A DNA stretch of 64,000 nt, taken from the NCBI GenBank assembly GCA_949287835.1, contig CASEHV010000002.1, positions 1 through 64,000 of the forward strand. Direction: 5' to 3'. The position numbers were made by a program, and so were the translations under genes. How positions within the stretch are numbered: position 1 is the first letter of the stretch; every line of letters starts with the position of its first letter. Positions 7,811-15,886 of the stretch are shown here, piece after piece. The notes beneath the pieces were generated by a model. It was given only the letters and a program-made list of their open reading frames with translations. It made no database searches and was not told the origin of the DNA. The stretch comes from an uncultured Helicobacter sp. (lineage in GTDB: Bacteria; Campylobacterota; Campylobacteria; Campylobacterales; Helicobacteraceae).

Positions 7811-8968
7811 TTATTTTCTGTATTTTATATGCCTTATTATGTCTCGTGGCATGTAGAACAAGTCTTTGATGAGTTTTAGGAATATATTATTTCTAGCTTC
7901 ATTCATTTTACGATTTTTTAATAATTCTTTGCTGTCAGTTTGTGCTTGTATTTCTAGTTTTTCTAATTCCATTTTTTCAATAATTGCTTTTCTTATGATG
8001 CTTTCCTCTGCTATTTTTCTATCCTCCTCTATTCTTAGCCTTTCTAATCTTGCCAACTCCTCTTGTTTTCTTTGCTCTTCTAATTTTTCTGCTTCCATTT
8101 TGTTTTTCAGTGCTTTTGGGATTATAAAATCAAGTATTGCATCTTTTGGTTTATCTAATATTGTTAAATCGCAGTGATTATCTAGGATTTTGGCAGTTGG
8201 AATATATTTAGTGATAATGCTATTTGGACTTACGGCATAGAGGTTTATATTGTAATTTTTTTGTAAAAATTCAATGCACTCTAGCTCCATTTTTGTATTA
8301 TGGTAGCCGTTTTCCTCAAAAGAAATACTTCCTTTAGCATATTTTATTGTGTTGCCAGCGATTTCTTTGTCTTCTAGTTTTCCGAATACATAAGTATTTG
8401 TGCCATTGCTATATAGGTCATAGCCTGTTATATAGAAGTCTCTGTAACCATTGATGATTCCATTTACTATAATAAAAATTGTTATTGTTGCGAAAACATC
8501 ATCAAAAATATAACGTTGCACTAGAAATTCATTAAAACCTCTTAATACATCTCTACTAAATTCTTCAATATCTGGAAAGGCTTTGGAAAATAATGCTTTG
8601 TTTACATCGCCATTAAAGCTATCTATATTAAGAAGTTTTTCTTCGAAAAATATATCTGCACGATGAAACTTAAAATTATCAAATAAATCATTGAAATCTA
8701 ATATCATTTTCCTTATTTCGTATTCATTTTTATCTTTTAACTTCATTGCGGTGTAATAATTTTCTAAAAAATGTTTTCCTCTAAAAAACCATTTATCAAC
8801 CCTCTTGCCTAAATAATATTTATCCTCCATATAGAATTGATTGCAACGAAAAATTGGCAGATTTTTTGGAATCCTCCTATAATCTATCTCTCTTAAAGAT
8901 TCTCCATTACCAGCTATTACACAGGCACTTTTAGATAAATATGGGGGGGGGGGGGTAACATTACTCAT
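7811..8968 (-). CDS. Phase-variable GT42 sialyltransferase (CstII-like)
   Basis: The 385-residue product resembles Campylobacter CstI/CstII alpha-2,3-sialyltransferases. The CMP-binding block IAGNGESLREIDY is followed by FRCNQFYMEDKYYLGKR; later ITGYDLYSNG and YNINLYAVSPNS match family positions, and a His in NGYHNTK lies near the catalytic His of CstII. The enzyme would transfer sialic acid from CMP-Neu5Ac to lipooligosaccharide at the inner membrane. A roughly 70-residue Lys/Glu-rich predicted coiled coil (about 285-357) sits before a basic amphipathic tail (LIKDLFYMPRDIIRHIKYRK) like the membrane anchor of CstII. Codons 5-9 are formed by a 13-base C tract; with 13 bases the gene is in frame. 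AGGAGTAAAA precedes the ATG, and the gap to flhF is 8 bases, so it is probably co-transcribed with flhF. Confidence 0.88.
   Translation of the reverse strand: MSNVTPPPPYLSKSACVIAGNGESLREIDYRRIPKNLPIFRCNQFYMEDKYYLGKRVDKWFFRGKHFLENYYTAMKLKDKNEYEIRKMILDFNDLFDNFKFHRADIFFEEKLLNIDSFNGDVNKALFSKAFPDIEEFSRDVLRGFNEFLVQRYIFDDVFATITIFIIVNGIINGYRDFYITGYDLYSNGTNTYVFGKLEDKEIAGNTIKYAKGSISFEENGYHNTKMELECIEFLQKNYNINLYAVSPNSIITKYIPTAKILDNHCDLTILDKPKDAILDFIIPKALKNKMEAEKLEEQRKQEELARLERLRIEEDRKIAEESIIRKAIIEKMELEKLEIQAQTDSKELLKNRKMNEARNNIFLKLIKDLFYMPRDIIRHIKYRK
8943..8955. repeat. G13/C13 homopolymer switching the sialyltransferase frame
   Basis: Thirteen consecutive G on the plus strand read as C13 in codons 5-9 of the sialyltransferase (MSNVTPPPPYLSK). 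A change of one or two bases would shift the frame and end translation early. No alternative Met follows until about residue 47, beyond the nucleotide-binding motif. Length 13 is the ON state. Confidence 0.92.
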
Positions 8969-8976
8969 TTTTACTC

Positions 8977-10401
8977 CTATTTAAATGGGTTTGTAAAGCC
9001 ATCAAGTAGCCAATCCACTAACAAATCATTTGTAGCCACTAATAAATCTGTGGGGACTTCCTGCCCGACAGAAAAGTAGCTAATAGGCTTTTTAGTCTCA
9101 TAGGCTAGGGAAAAAATATTGCCAAGACCTCTACTCTCATCTAGCTTACTAAATATCAGCGTGTCAATATCTAGTATATTAAAGGCATTATAAATATCCC
9201 GCAAGTCATCGAATTTCGTATTAGCACTCATGACAAGGGAGGTATTGATTTTATAATCGCTTTGCAAAAATTTCCTTATTTGAGAAATCCTCTCGCTATC
9301 ATTCTGCGACCTACCTGCCGTATCCACAAGTATATAATCGCAATGCCTTAGAGAATCTAGTGCCTTTAGAAAATCCTCTGGTGCCATGACTAGCTGTATG
9401 CTTATCCTCATTCGCTCCGCATACCACTCTAACTGCTCTAATGCTCCTATACGATAGCTATCTAGCGTTATGATTCCCACTTTTAGTCGTTTCTCTAGTG
9501 AGAATCTAGCCGCCAATTTTGCCAAAGCAGTCGTCTTTCCTACGCCTGTGGGACCAACTAGCATCATGATTTTTTTGGAATTATCCTTACTCTCTGGGCG
9601 ACAATATATCATTTTTCGTAAGACTTCTCTAAAATATCGCTTAATTGTTACAGAACTCTCCCTCATCTTTAGCGGCATAAGCTCTAGGCTAAGACTCATT
9701 ATCGCATCAAGGTGCTGAGGCATCATGCCACTATTTTTAGCTATGCGATATATTTCTGCAAACTCATGAGGGATATTTATATCTTGCTTTGGTCCTCTAT
9801 CCTCCCATACCATATTTTGTATTAGTCTTAGTTTGTCATTTAGCTTGTTTAGCTCCTGTTTTATCCCTCGCAGTTCATCTGCATTACCTTGCTTTTCCTG
9901 TATTTTGGAATCTATTCTCTTATTTAATGTCTCAATGGTGCTAGAAGTTTTGCTTATCATAGGTTTAGCATTATTTTGAGGTATGACTGCGGTGCTTGGC
10001 TTTTTTGGTTTTTGGCTAAAATCTACAATAACATCATCATTTTCGATTTGATTTGATAATTCTGAGATTTCTTTGACTGCACGGCTTAACTGTTTGCTTA
10101 TATTTTCATCAAAGATAGCATTATTTTTTTGTGCTCTTTTTCTCTCTAGCTCCCTTTTTGCTATATCATCTAGTCTTTGCTGAATGCTATTTGTGCTTGT
10201 GTTGGAATCATTTGTCTGATTATTAGTGGGTAACTCCGCACTTTCATTAACCGCTATTACTGCCTCAAATAATCCCGCCTCACTAGCAGTTCTTTTACGT
10301 ATTTCCCTGGTCTCCACCACTAAAGCTTCATCGCCGTGTGCATTTCTTGCCTTGCCTAATGCTTCCTGTGGCGTTTCTCCTGAATATGTATACAGCTTCA
10401 T
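8977..10401 (-). CDS. flhF: Flagellar biosynthesis GTPase FlhF
   Basis: A 474-residue SRP-type GTPase. The short N-terminal basic domain (MKLYTYSGETPQEALGKAR) is diagnostic of FlhF. A variable, coil-forming linker precedes the NG domain, with P-loop LVGPTGVGKTTALAKLA near residue 280, G3 DTAGRSQ and a G4-like FSKLDES followed by RGLG. FlhF places and times flagellar assembly at the pole, normally with the ATPase FlhG. In H. pylori flhG (ylxH) follows flhF directly; here the next gene is the sialyltransferase, so that linkage is lost. The ATG overlaps the end of folK by four bases (ATGA), indicating translational coupling. Confidence 0.95.
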   Translation of the reverse strand: MKLYTYSGETPQEALGKARNAHGDEALVVETREIRKRTASEAGLFEAVIAVNESAELPTNNQTNDSNTSTNSIQQRLDDIAKRELERKRAQKNNAIFDENISKQLSRAVKEISELSNQIENDDVIVDFSQKPKKPSTAVIPQNNAKPMISKTSSTIETLNKRIDSKIQEKQGNADELRGIKQELNKLNDKLRLIQNMVWEDRGPKQDINIPHEFAEIYRIAKNSGMMPQHLDAIMSLSLELMPLKMRESSVTIKRYFREVLRKMIYCRPESKDNSKKIMMLVGPTGVGKTTALAKLAARFSLEKRLKVGIITLDSYRIGALEQLEWYAERMRISIQLVMAPEDFLKALDSLRHCDYILVDTAGRSQNDSERISQIRKFLQSDYKINTSLVMSANTKFDDLRDIYNAFNILDIDTLIFSKLDESRGLGNIFSLAYETKKPISYFSVGQEVPTDLLVATNDLLVDWLLDGFTNPFK

Positions 10402-10874
10402 TTAAAAAAACCTAGTTGAAAAATAAGCGGTCTTAAAACGCTTTCCCTATTATGAAAATCATAATGTGGAATCCTCAAATGCTTCAATCTTACCTTTAAG
10501 TTATTAAATAAAATCATGTCAATATCCAATGTTCTAGGTGCGTCCTTAAAAGCTCTAACTCTAGGTCTGCCAAATTTACGTTCAAGATAGAATATTAATC
10601 TATACACGGCATTTAGTCCCAGATTTGTTTTTAGAATGAGTGTCGCATTATAAAAATATGGCTGATTTGTGTAGCCAAAAGGTGGATTTTTATAAACATG
10701 CGAGGTGGAGATAATATTGATATGCGAGTTTCTCTTTAGGCTTAGATATAGCTTTTGAAAAGTCTTTAAACAATCTCCAATATTAGCACCAATTCCTAAT
10801 ACCACTAGGTTTTTATAGGGAATGAAGTTTCCTTTATCTTGCATAAATGGAAAGTGCTTTATGAAAAGATTCAC
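10398..10874 (-). CDS. folK: 6-hydroxymethyl-7,8-dihydropterin pyrophosphokinase
   Basis: The 158-residue enzyme transfers pyrophosphate from ATP to 6-hydroxymethyl-dihydropterin in folate synthesis. Family landmarks are LGIGANIGDCLKTF near residue 26, a central YFYNATLILKT, and the ATP/metal-binding RAFKDAPRTLDIDMILFN with the two conserved aspartates. The start is GTG, preceded by a good AGGAG seven bases upstream. It overlaps flhF by four bases; folK-flhF is also the H. pylori order. About 128 bases without a gene separate it from rpsI. Confidence 0.9.
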   Translation of the reverse strand: MNLFIKHFPFMQDKGNFIPYKNLVVLGIGANIGDCLKTFQKLYLSLKRNSHINIISTSHVYKNPPFGYTNQPYFYNATLILKTNLGLNAVYRLIFYLERKFGRPRVRAFKDAPRTLDIDMILFNNLKVRLKHLRIPHYDFHNRESVLRPLIFQLGFFK

Positions 10875-11002
10875 AAAAACTCCTAATTACTAAAAATGAT
10901 TTGGAACATAATGGAATCTGTCTATAAAAACTATCTAATACTATACCAGATAAACCAATTCCACTTAAAAAAGAAAAGCAAACACGCAATCCCAGAAACA
11001 TA

Positions 11003-11395
11003 TTATCTTTTCGAGAATTGAGGACTTCTCCTAGCCTTGTGCTTACCATATTTCTTTCTCTCGACAATCCTAGCATCTCTTTTTAGAAGTCCTGCTGATT
11101 TCAAATCTTTGCGAAAAGATTCTCTATCAAAATTGTTTAATGCCTTTGCTATGCCACTCCTAAGTGCCTCTGCTTGTGCAGAATATCCACCGCCATGCGT
11201 GGTAGCTTTTATATCCACAAGACCCTCTTGCTTTGTTAGCACTAAAGGCTGCATGACTTTCATTTTTATAGAATCATGTCCACCTAGCCACTCATCAAGA
11301 CCCATGTCATTTATAATAAGCTTACCACTGCCAGAGGTTAGCCATACCTTAGCAATAGCGGTTTTTCTTTTTCCTGTTGCATAAATCTTACTCAT
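11003..11395 (-). CDS. rpsI: 30S ribosomal protein S9
   Basis: A complete 130-residue S9. It opens [17 protein letters not shown] and ends [11 protein letters not shown], the basic tail that reaches toward the P-site tRNA and whose final SKR is near-invariant. It is the second gene of the rplM-rpsI pair, 13 bases after rplM, the conserved arrangement in bacteria. Confidence 0.97.
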   Translation of the reverse strand: MSKIYATGKRKTAIAKVWLTSGSGKLIINDMGLDEWLGGHDSIKMKVMQPLVLTKQEGLVDIKATTHGGGYSAQAEALRSGIAKALNNFDRESFRKDLKSAGLLKRDARIVERKKYGKHKARRSPQFSKR

Positions 11396-11408
11396 ATAGC
11401 TCCCCTAA

Positions 11409-11837
11409 TTATTTGGAATTTGCGACTTGTGCTGTGTGCGGATGTGAGTCGCCTGTATAAACTTTTAGCTTCTTAAGCATAGCTCTGCCTAATTTATTCT
11501 TCGGTAGCATACCTCTAACTGCTAGTTTATAAAGCTTTTCAGGTCTTTTTTCCAGCATGGTTTGTAGAGTTTTTGTTTTTGTGCTACCAAAATAGCCAGA
11601 GTGTGTGTGATACTTTCTGTCTGAAAGTTTATTTGCTCCATTAAAGACTACTTCCCTTGCGTTAATGATTATAACAAAATCACCGCAATCCATATTTGGC
11701 GTGAAAGTCGGCTTATTCTTGCCTCTTAGAATCACGGCTACTTTACTTATCAATCTACCAAAAATCTCACCTTTGGCATCAATGACAACCCATTTTCTAT
11801 CTATATCAACGGGTGTTGGTGTCTTGGTAATTTCCAT
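11409..11837 (-). CDS. rplM: 50S ribosomal protein L13
   Basis: A complete 142-residue L13, with VDIDRKWVVIDAKGEIFGRL at the start and AVRGMLPKNKLGRAMLKKL in the second half. It is an early-assembly large-subunit protein binding 23S rRNA. It heads the rplM-rpsI operon; a TATAAT on the same strand lies about 33 bases upstream of the ATG within a palindrome, so the leader is short. Confidence 0.97.
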   Translation of the reverse strand: MEITKTPTPVDIDRKWVVIDAKGEIFGRLISKVAVILRGKNKPTFTPNMDCGDFVIIINAREVVFNGANKLSDRKYHTHSGYFGSTKTKTLQTMLEKRPEKLYKLAVRGMLPKNKLGRAMLKKLKVYTGDSHPHTAQVANSK

Positions 11838-11863
11838 TATTAACCTCTCAATGATAAATGAAA

Positions 11864-11879
11864 AGCGTAATTATACGCT
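11864..11879 (-). promoter_or_regulatory. rplM-rpsI -10 box inside a palindrome
   Basis: On the minus strand TATAAT occupies 11870-11875. It overlaps the perfect inverted repeat AGCGTA-ATTA-TACGCT (11864-11879). The arrangement could be an operator, or the palindrome may form at the 5' end of the transcript; neither can be decided from sequence. Confidence 0.55.
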
Positions 11880-11892
11880 AGTTTAGATTAAA

Positions 11893-11913
11893 TTTAGCTT
11901 AAACTAAGCTAAA
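11893..11913. repeat. Perfect 9-bp inverted repeat upstream of rplM
   Basis: TTTAGCTTA and TAAGCTAAA are separated by AAC. The repeat lies between the divergent rplM and DUF485 genes, 18 bases from the -10 box of rplM, so roughly at the -35 region. There is no T run on either side that would make it an intrinsic terminator. Confidence 0.5.
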
Positions 11914-12051
11914 AATTAGATTCCGCTATATTTTCCCAGAATCTACTCTGTTTAATTATTTCTCATTTTGCATTTAAATAAAAATTTCCCCTTGAGATAG
12001 GGAATATTTTAGTATTTATTATGCTATTGTTAAGAGAATAAGGAGTATATC

Positions 12052-12375
12052 ATGTCTGACAAGGTTGCAGCTAAGAATAGGTTTTATAAATTTGTTTCTT
12101 TTAGAAATAGATTCTCTTTGGTATTGTCTTTGATTATTTTTGTCCTCTATTATGCCTTTGTAGCTGGGATTGGATTTTTTCCTGAGGTGCTGGGATATAG
12201 ATTAGGTCCTAGTGCCATTACTCTTGGTATTATGTGTGGAATCTCGCTTATTGTGATATGTATTTTATCAACAGGGATATATACGCTTTTTGCAAATAAG
12301 TATTTTGATAAAGAGCAAGAAGAGATTATAGAGGAGCTAAAAAATAGTGGTGCTATTAAGGAGTTGCAGAGTTAG
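12052..12375 (+). CDS. DUF485 (YjcH-like) small inner-membrane protein
   Basis: A 107-residue protein with two membrane helices (about residues 23-45 and 60-85), an N-terminal FYKFVSFRNRFS motif and an acidic C-terminus, the standard DUF485 layout. In E. coli the family member yjcH is directly followed by the acetate permease gene actP, and DUF485 proteins are usually partners of sodium:solute symporters. Here the next gene is ftsK on the opposite strand, so no symporter is linked. AAGGAG precedes the ATG. The function is unproven. Confidence 0.82.
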   Translation: MSDKVAAKNRFYKFVSFRNRFSLVLSLIIFVLYYAFVAGIGFFPEVLGYRLGPSAITLGIMCGISLIVICILSTGIYTLFANKYFDKEQEEIIEELKNSGAIKELQS

Positions 12376-12494
12376 GTTTGTAGAGTTTGTGAATCTCTCA
12401 TATTTATAGATTGGATATTTCTAATTTAAGAGTTGCTAGTTTTCTTGTTTAATAAATTTCCGCGAAGATATTTATCGTTTTGCAAACATATTTA

Positions 12495-15400
12495 TTACAA
12501 GATACTCCTCTCCCCCCTGCTGTTTGGTGCAGATAGGAATCCTTCCTGCTCTAGTGTCTCTACAATCGATGCTGCTTTGTTGTAGCCTATGCCAAGTTTG
12601 CGTTGTATATAGCTAATTGAGGTTTTATTATCCCTTATCATGATTTCCTTTGCCTCATCGATTAGTCCGCCGTTTTCACCAAAGGCTTTTTCCGCATTAA
12701 TTTTTGATTTATCATCACTATTTAGGAAGTTTTCATCATATTGCGGTCCCATTTGTCCCTTTATAAATGACACTACTTGCTCGATTTCTGCTTCGCTAAC
12801 CCACGGGGCATGTATGCGTTTTAATCCTTGCGATGTGGTGAATAATCCATCTCCATTGCCTAGCAATCTCTCAGCACCAGAATCATCTAATATTACCTTA
12901 GAATCGATTCTATTCCCGACACGATAGCTAATGCGTGAGGGCAGATTTGCTTTTATTGTGCCTGTAACGATATTAGTGCTACTTCTTTGTGTGGCGATGA
13001 TTAGGTGCATTCCAGCCGCTCTGCCCATTTGTGCGATGCGTGCTATTGGCACTTCGGCATCTTTACCTCCTGTCATAATAAGGTCGGCTAACTCATCTAT
13101 GATGATGACAAAGTAGGGCATTTTCTCCTGTGCTTTTTGATTGTAAGATGAGATATTTTTCACCTTTGCATCAGAGATAATCTTATATCGTTTATCCATC
13201 TCCATAGTGGCAGCCACTAGCCCTTGTATCGCTTTGGCAGGGGAGTTTATGATAGGGGTAATCAAATGCGGCAAATCTTCATAGGGAGCAAACTCTACCT
13301 GCTTTGGGTCTATCATCATTAATCGCAATTCATCGGGAGTATTGCGATATAGCAGGGATAGAATCATGGCATTCACGCCCACAGATTTACCACTGCCTGT
13401 CGTGCCTGCTACGAGTAGATGAGGGAGGGTGGCTAGATTTGCACTAATTGGCTCTCCTACTATATCCTTGCCTAGCGCTATGGTGAGATTGTCGCTTGAG
13501 TTTGCAAAGTGGCTAGATTCTAGCACGTCTCGTAAATATATGGTAGAGACTTTATTGTTTGGAATCTCAATGCCCATGACATCTTTACCAGGAATTGGTG
13601 CTTGGATTCTAATGCTTTTTGCTTTTAGTGCCATTGCAAGGTCATCTTGCAGTCCTAAGACTTTATTTACTTTTACATCTGGCTCAGGGCAGAACTCAAA
13701 GGTCGTTACCACAGGCCCGCTTGACACTCGTTTAATATCTCCTTTTATTTTAAATACCCTTAGTTTTGATAGAAGATTATTAATCTTATTGTCAATCTCT
13801 TGGTCATCTATATTCGTCTCACTTATGGATTTTTGCAGCAATCCTAGCGGCGGAGTAGTGTAGGGGGGTGGGGTGGTTTCTGTGATTTTATTTTCTATTT
13901 CATCATGATTTTTCACAGATTCATTGTCATTTTTTGCAGAAATATTTTCAGTGGGAATCTCATCGTGTTGTTCTGTGCTAGATTCCATGTGATTTTGTTG
14001 TTGTATTTCCTCTGTCTTTTCCATATTATTATGAATCTCAGTATTTTCTTGCATTGTTATATCTGTGTTTAGCATGGTTGGCATATTTGTTTGCGGATAT
14101 TTTGTATTTATGGAATCTAATGTTATATTTGTGGGGAAATATGGCGTTTCTAAAAAGCTAGTGCTCATTGGATTTGTGTTAATTTGTTGCGGTATTGTTT
14201 CTTCTTTGCATATTTCTTGATTCTGTGTCTCTTGTGTTATTTCTGTCTCTATATTTAATTCTATTTCTTTAGTTTCTGTTATTTGATTTATTTCTATCTC
14301 TTTGGCAGTGTGTAGCTCTTGAGTGTTTTTCGTGTTCTCTTGTATTTCTTCTATTTTTTTAGTGTCCTTATATGTTTCATTAAGATTCTCTAAATTCTCT
14401 ATTGGTGCTATGTCATTGCTTTGATTTTCTTGACTAGATTCTGTAATTTCAAAAGTTTCTTTGATTTCTTGTATTTTAATCTCTATGTTTTCTTTGGATT
14501 CCTCAATATTAGATTCTCTATGATGTAGTATCTCGCTTGGCGCCTCTTTTATAGAGACATTAATAGGACATGTATCAGTGCTAGAGAATATATTGGTATC
14601 TATATTTTCTTTGTTTTCTGCTTTTGGTTTAATCCTTATGCCATATTCTTGCTTGGGTGCTGGCGGGGGGCTAAACTCTTTGATGTCTATTTCTTTGATT
14701 TCCTGCATTTTAGATTCTGTATTTTCTCTTGTTTTTAGCACGATTTGCCCATCTAAAGAGTTATTTGAATTATCCTTTGAGATATTATCTTTTGATACAT
14801 TTATGGTTTTTGGCTCTATGCTTGGGAGGGAATTAATATTTGGTATAAATATTGACTTATTCTCTGTGCTTTGCGTGGAATCTATGCTAGATTCCATTGT
14901 TTTCTCATAAATTTCTATATTCTCTTTACTAGCTTCGCTTTGCGTTCGTGGTGCATGAGTGAAATCTATGTGTTTAAATCCTATATCAATGCGTTGATTT
15001 GGATTTGCATACCCCTCTTTTAGCCTTATTTGCGATTCCTCTTCGCTAGGGACACTTATATCCCTTAAGTGATGCTTTGTATTTTCATCAAAGGGTGTTT
15101 CTATTAGCTCAATCTCAAATGTCTCATTATTTGTCGTAATGGTATTTACCTCGCTGTATTCCAGATTTAACATTCGCTTGTTTGCCCTTTGTATATAGTC
15201 GAGATTAAAATCTGCATACAATGATTTGATTTTTTGTAAGAATCTTTTTAGTAGCGAAGCCATGCCATTGCCCGAGTTTCCAAACGCTATCTTAAAAGTT
15301 TTTGTCATATATATAAATATAAATGGCATTGTCTTGCTAGAGATAATGGCTATGGATGTGGTAAAAAATATTAATGCTATTAATAATACAAGTGAGATTC

Positions 15401-15866
15401 CAAGAGAGATTCCAGCATAATCAATTAGCGTATTTTTAATAATATTCCCTATGATTCCTATATCAAATATTACGGATTGCAGTAATAGCAAAGAGAAAAA
15501 AACAGAGATATAGGCAAATGTTAGACGAATCTTATTTGATGAATATCCCATATCATCATGTAGCTTATATAGCGGAAATAGCAATAGTGGCAAATACACA
15601 TAAGCCAAATATCCAAAGAGAGATATGTTTAGATTTGCAAAGCTATTTCCAAAGCCTCCAATCTCAAAGAATCTATCCTCAATCTTTGCCCCTCTAATAG
15701 CTATGTCTGGGTCGCTATAACCAAATATCGTGGCAATCCATAGGTATAAAATAAAAATACTTATAAACACGAAAAAATAAATCTTTTTTATGGCTAAGTC
15801 CTTTTGTTGAAAAATAGTCATTTTTAGTATAGAATTATAGCTATTTTTTGAATCTTTATTTGCCAA
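12495..15866 (-). CDS. ftsK: DNA translocase FtsK with extended linker
   Basis: This is a 1123-residue division protein. The N-terminal part (about 25-220) has four membrane helices. A very long low-complexity linker (about 240-660) rich in Glu, Thr, Asn and Ile follows, with many near-repeats of the form KEI-E/TKEIE. The C-terminal motor has alpha and beta RecA-like domains with Walker A VAGTTGSGKSVGVNAM and Walker B IIIDELADLIM, then the gamma DNA-reading domain (about 1060-1123). FtsK pumps chromosomes at the septum toward dif and activates XerH in Helicobacter. The linker makes it longer than I expect for the H. pylori protein. It converges with the DUF485 gene and diverges from the gene at 15887. 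Confidence 0.95.
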   Translation of the reverse strand: MANKDSKNSYNSILKMTIFQQKDLAIKKIYFFVFISIFILYLWIATIFGYSDPDIAIRGAKIEDRFFEIGGFGNSFANLNISLFGYLAYVYLPLLLFPLYKLHDDMGYSSNKIRLTFAYISVFFSLLLLQSVIFDIGIIGNIIKNTLIDYAGISLGISLVLLIALIFFTTSIAIISSKTMPFIFIYMTKTFKIAFGNSGNGMASLLKRFLQKIKSLYADFNLDYIQRANKRMLNLEYSEVNTITTNNETFEIELIETPFDENTKHHLRDISVPSEEESQIRLKEGYANPNQRIDIGFKHIDFTHAPRTQSEASKENIEIYEKTMESSIDSTQSTENKSIFIPNINSLPSIEPKTINVSKDNISKDNSNNSLDGQIVLKTRENTESKMQEIKEIDIKEFSPPPAPKQEYGIRIKPKAENKENIDTNIFSSTDTCPINVSIKEAPSEILHHRESNIEESKENIEIKIQEIKETFEITESSQENQSNDIAPIENLENLNETYKDTKKIEEIQENTKNTQELHTAKEIEINQITETKEIELNIETEITQETQNQEICKEETIPQQINTNPMSTSFLETPYFPTNITLDSINTKYPQTNMPTMLNTDITMQENTEIHNNMEKTEEIQQQNHMESSTEQHDEIPTENISAKNDNESVKNHDEIENKITETTPPPYTTPPLGLLQKSISETNIDDQEIDNKINNLLSKLRVFKIKGDIKRVSSGPVVTTFEFCPEPDVKVNKVLGLQDDLAMALKAKSIRIQAPIPGKDVMGIEIPNNKVSTIYLRDVLESSHFANSSDNLTIALGKDIVGEPISANLATLPHLLVAGTTGSGKSVGVNAMILSLLYRNTPDELRLMMIDPKQVEFAPYEDLPHLITPIINSPAKAIQGLVAATMEMDKRYKIISDAKVKNISSYNQKAQEKMPYFVIIIDELADLIMTGGKDAEVPIARIAQMGRAAGMHLIIATQRSSTNIVTGTIKANLPSRISYRVGNRIDSKVILDDSGAERLLGNGDGLFTTSQGLKRIHAPWVSEAEIEQVVSFIKGQMGPQYDENFLNSDDKSKINAEKAFGENGGLIDEAKEIMIRDNKTSISYIQRKLGIGYNKAASIVETLEQEGFLSAPNSRGERSIL

Positions 15867-15886
15867 AGTCTGTTTAAGGAGTTTTA

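Noticed and set aside
10834-11076. 80-codon minus-strand frame across the rpsI/folK junction
   Set aside because: It overlaps the S9 C-terminus and the folK start in another frame, and has no family resemblance.
13429-13863. 144-codon plus-strand frame opposite ftsK
   Set aside because: Antisense to the FtsK motor domain; no start signal or family match.
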